Shown piece by piece: positions 62,559 through 64,000 of a stretch of 64,000 nt of DNA. The position numbers and the translations under genes were made by a program. The notes beneath the pieces are model-generated. The model ran no database searches. It saw only the letters and a program-made list of their open reading frames with translations, and was not told where the DNA came from. Source of the DNA: Actinoplanes oryzae (GTDB lineage Bacteria > Actinomycetota > Actinomycetes > Mycobacteriales > Micromonosporaceae). The stretch covers positions 1 through 64,000 of the forward strand of contig NZ_JAUQWH010000030.1 of NCBI RefSeq assembly GCF_030757795.1, read 5' to 3'. Numbering within the stretch: the stretch's first letter is position 1; each line of letters starts with the position of its first letter.

Positions 62559-63290
62559 TCAGGAGTGCCGGACCTGGGCTCGCAGCACGGGGTCGGTGAC
62601 CACGGCCCGGGCCACGTCGGTCAGCTTCCGGTTGTGCCGCCGGGCGTAGCCGCGGATGACCGTGAACGCCTCGTCGACGCTCGTACCCTCGGCCTGTGCG
62701 ATCGCCCCCTTGGCCTGCTCGATGACGATGCGGCTGTGCAGCGCGCCCTGCAGCTGCTCGGCCAGGATCTCCCCGCGGCGGATGGCGCGCTCCTGCAGCA
62801 ACCCGATCGTGGCGACGTCCGCAAGCGCCTGCACGACCGGGACGTCCGCGCCGGTGAAGTCGCCGCCCTTGGTGTCGCCGAAGACGGTCATCGCGCCGAT
62901 CACCTGGCTGCGCAGCCGCAGCGGGAACGCGTGCACCGACTGGAACCCGGCCGCGACCGCCCGCGGCGCGAAGCGCGGCCACCGCGTGGCCGCCGCGCGC
63001 AGATCCACATTGATCACCGCCCGCCCGGTCCGGACCGCCTCCCAGCAGGGACCCTGCCGGGTCTGCAGCTGGAACAGCTCGACGAGCTTGACGTTCTCGT
63101 CGGAGCCCGCCATGAACTCGAGCCCGCCGTGCCGATCGCCCAGGACCACCCCGGCGGCGGCCGCACCGACCAGGCCCGCGGCCCGGTCGGTGAGCATGTG
63201 CAGAAACTCGATCGGGTCGAAGTCGTCGACGAGGGTGTCGGCGAACTCGACGAAGATCGCGGCCAGCCGCTCCGCGGAAACGGTGGTCAT
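62559..63290 (-). CDS. GAF-ANTAR regulator
   Basis: 243 aa. GAF domain at about residues 25-165 (VHAFPLRLRSQVIGAMTVFG). C-terminal ANTAR RNA-binding domain (LHSRIVIEQAKGAIAQAEG, EAFTVIRGYARRHNRKLTDVA) that acts as an antiterminator on paired hairpins in leader RNAs. ATG 63290 with GGAGG is chosen. Upstream of it the same frame stays open and encodes a second, broken ANTAR segment (see 63291-63676). Confidence 0.87.
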   Translation of the reverse strand: MTTVSAERLAAIFVEFADTLVDDFDPIEFLHMLTDRAAGLVGAAAAGVVLGDRHGGLEFMAGSDENVKLVELFQLQTRQGPCWEAVRTGRAVINVDLRAAATRWPRFAPRAVAAGFQSVHAFPLRLRSQVIGAMTVFGDTKGGDFTGADVPVVQALADVATIGLLQERAIRRGEILAEQLQGALHSRIVIEQAKGAIAQAEGTSVDEAFTVIRGYARRHNRKLTDVARAVVTDPVLRAQVRHS

Positions 63291-63676
63291 CGCTGCCTCC
63301 CGGGCGGTCCGATCAGGGGCTGTCGCGGTCGAGGTGCGGTCAGAAGGACGGCGATCGCCCGTGACGATGCCCCCGGCCTGCTCGATGACTGCCCGGCTCG
63401 CCATCGCCGCCCGTATCTGCCCGGCCGGCGCAGGTCTCAGCGTTCAGGCCATTCTGGACCGGCGGGCAGGTCTCGCCGGCATGATTGGCCCGGTGGGGCC
63501 AGCGCGTCTCCTCGGCCGGGTCCGGCACCGTCACGGTCGCCGCGGCGGCGGCCGCGTCCAGGCAGAGGCCGGGCGTAACCCGCTCGTGTGATCGACGGCA
63601 CGGGCCAGAGCTATATATTGGGGGCAGGGTCAAGACGCTGGCTCTTCCCACTGTTGTCCCTCTTGACAGGAGTGCC
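63291..63676. other. intergenic region with decayed ANTAR fragment
   Basis: 386 bases. On the minus strand, about 63340-63420, one frame reads QIRAAMASRAVIEQAGGIVT, then GDRRPS, like the start of an ANTAR domain (xSRxVIxQAKGxxM), but it is not part of a complete gene. The opposite end (about 63610-63676) holds AT-rich TATATATT and then AGGAGTG before the STAS gene; a promoter for that gene is likely. Confidence 0.45.
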
Positions 63677-64000
63677 ATGTCCAGCGCTCGGCATTCTTCG
63701 CCGGCCTCCGCCGGTGGCGACCTCGCTCCGGTGCGAGGCGCACCGCCGCCCGTCACCGCCACGATGACCAGCACCGACGGCGTGGTCCTCATGCAGTTCA
63801 CCCGTCGCTCGGAGCATCCGGGCGACGCCCGCCCGGACGCGCCGCCGCTGATCGTCGTCGAGGTGGCCGGGGACATCGACGCGGAGACCGAGCCGCTGCT
63901 GCACAAGACGCTGACGCAGACGGTCCGCGGCAACCGGCGGGTGTGCTGCGATCTCGGCCGGGTCGGCTTCCTCGGCGCGGCCGCGGTCAGGACAATCCTC
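63677..64000 (+). CDS. STAS-domain protein (anti-sigma-factor-antagonist-like), partial
   Basis: 108 codons to the window edge with no stop. A disordered Ser/Pro/Gly-rich N-tail of about 50 residues is followed by the STAS pattern PPLIVVEVAGDIDAETEPLL and RRVCCDLGRVGFLGAAAVRT. The usual phospho-site Ser is Gly/Ala here (FLGAAAV rather than DSSG), so phosphorylation control may be lost. ATG 63677, ribosome binding site AGGAG. Neighbouring ANTAR and STAS genes suggest a stress-signalling locus. Confidence 0.8.
   Translation, partial: MSSARHSSPASAGGDLAPVRGAPPPVTATMTSTDGVVLMQFTRRSEHPGDARPDAPPLIVVEVAGDIDAETEPLLHKTLTQTVRGNRRVCCDLGRVGFLGAAAVRTIL

Noticed and set aside
1..64000. tRNA, rRNA, riboswitch, prophage, insertion sequence or attachment site
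   Set aside because: Looked for cloverleaf-like ends, transposase motifs, long terminal inverted repeats and riboswitch cores by eye; none found, so the island's boundaries cannot be tied to an integration event.

Overview
The window is very GC-rich, gene-dense DNA with many GTG starts, ATGA/GTGA stop-start overlaps and a typical actinobacterial protein set: AfsR/SARP regulator, ANTAR and GAF regulators, MMPL exporter, Tat-exported proteins and large TPR NTPases. Inference: a mycelial or otherwise complex actinomycete, most likely Micromonosporaceae (Actinoplanes-like). I see no tRNA, rRNA, transposase, integrase, phage gene or CRISPR array.

Layout. 0-7 kb: secreted SGNH/I36 protein, MMPL exporter and Tat-exported amidohydrolase diverging from a 72-bp palindrome, then an OmpR-type two-component system. 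7-11 kb: NitT/TauT-type ABC importer divergent from a cytosine-deaminase-like hydrolase, probably uptake and deamination of a nitrogen heterocycle. 11-15 kb: a YbaB-CdiI-like fusion, a small protein and a large helical-repeat protein. 15-25 kb: eight mostly translationally coupled genes (SDR, TetR, SCP2-like, class III aminotransferase, two MFS carriers, secreted M19 dipeptidase, GH3 glucosidase). 25-37 kb: cupin/AraC pair, DUF2254 and DUF1345 membrane proteins, DJ-1/PfpI protein, SRPBCC protein and three zinc alcohol dehydrogenases, of which the first is frameshifted, under LuxR- and AraC-type regulators. This looks like an aldehyde/stress locus.

37.3-52.2 kb is the most unusual part, an apparent biological-conflict island. 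A three-gene NTPase operon (STAND-like ATPase with helical repeats; small winged-helix protein; 1053-aa protein joining an AAA domain to a HerA/FtsK-like ATPase) is followed by two divergent nucleoside-phosphorylase-fold proteins. One carries a C-terminal Death-like domain. The other has lost the middle of its catalytic domain and ends in a short motif, GGxHxVVAGVxHGGV. The same motif begins the next, translationally coupled gene, which encodes a TPR-like membrane protein. Matching motifs at the end of an effector and the start of its neighbour is the arrangement known for bacterial amyloid signalling motifs, where the partner is usually an NLR; here it is a membrane protein. A second membrane protein, an AfsR-type STAND regulator, a NERD-like protein and a PLD-like membrane protein complete the island.

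52-53.4 kb: a NUDIX/winged-helix (NrtR-like) regulator shares a 21-bp operator with the promoter in front of a 50-codon gene for a secreted two-cysteine peptide. The two genes converge on a perfect 28-bp palindromic terminator. 53.4-64 kb: secreted M4 metalloprotease divergent from a LuxR-type regulator, an eCIS-cargo-like protein, a glucan operon (GH16, family-2 glycosyltransferase, membrane-fusion-like protein), a GAF-ANTAR regulator with a decayed ANTAR fragment upstream, and a STAS-domain protein cut by the window end.

Family assignments come from reading motifs by eye, not from searches.
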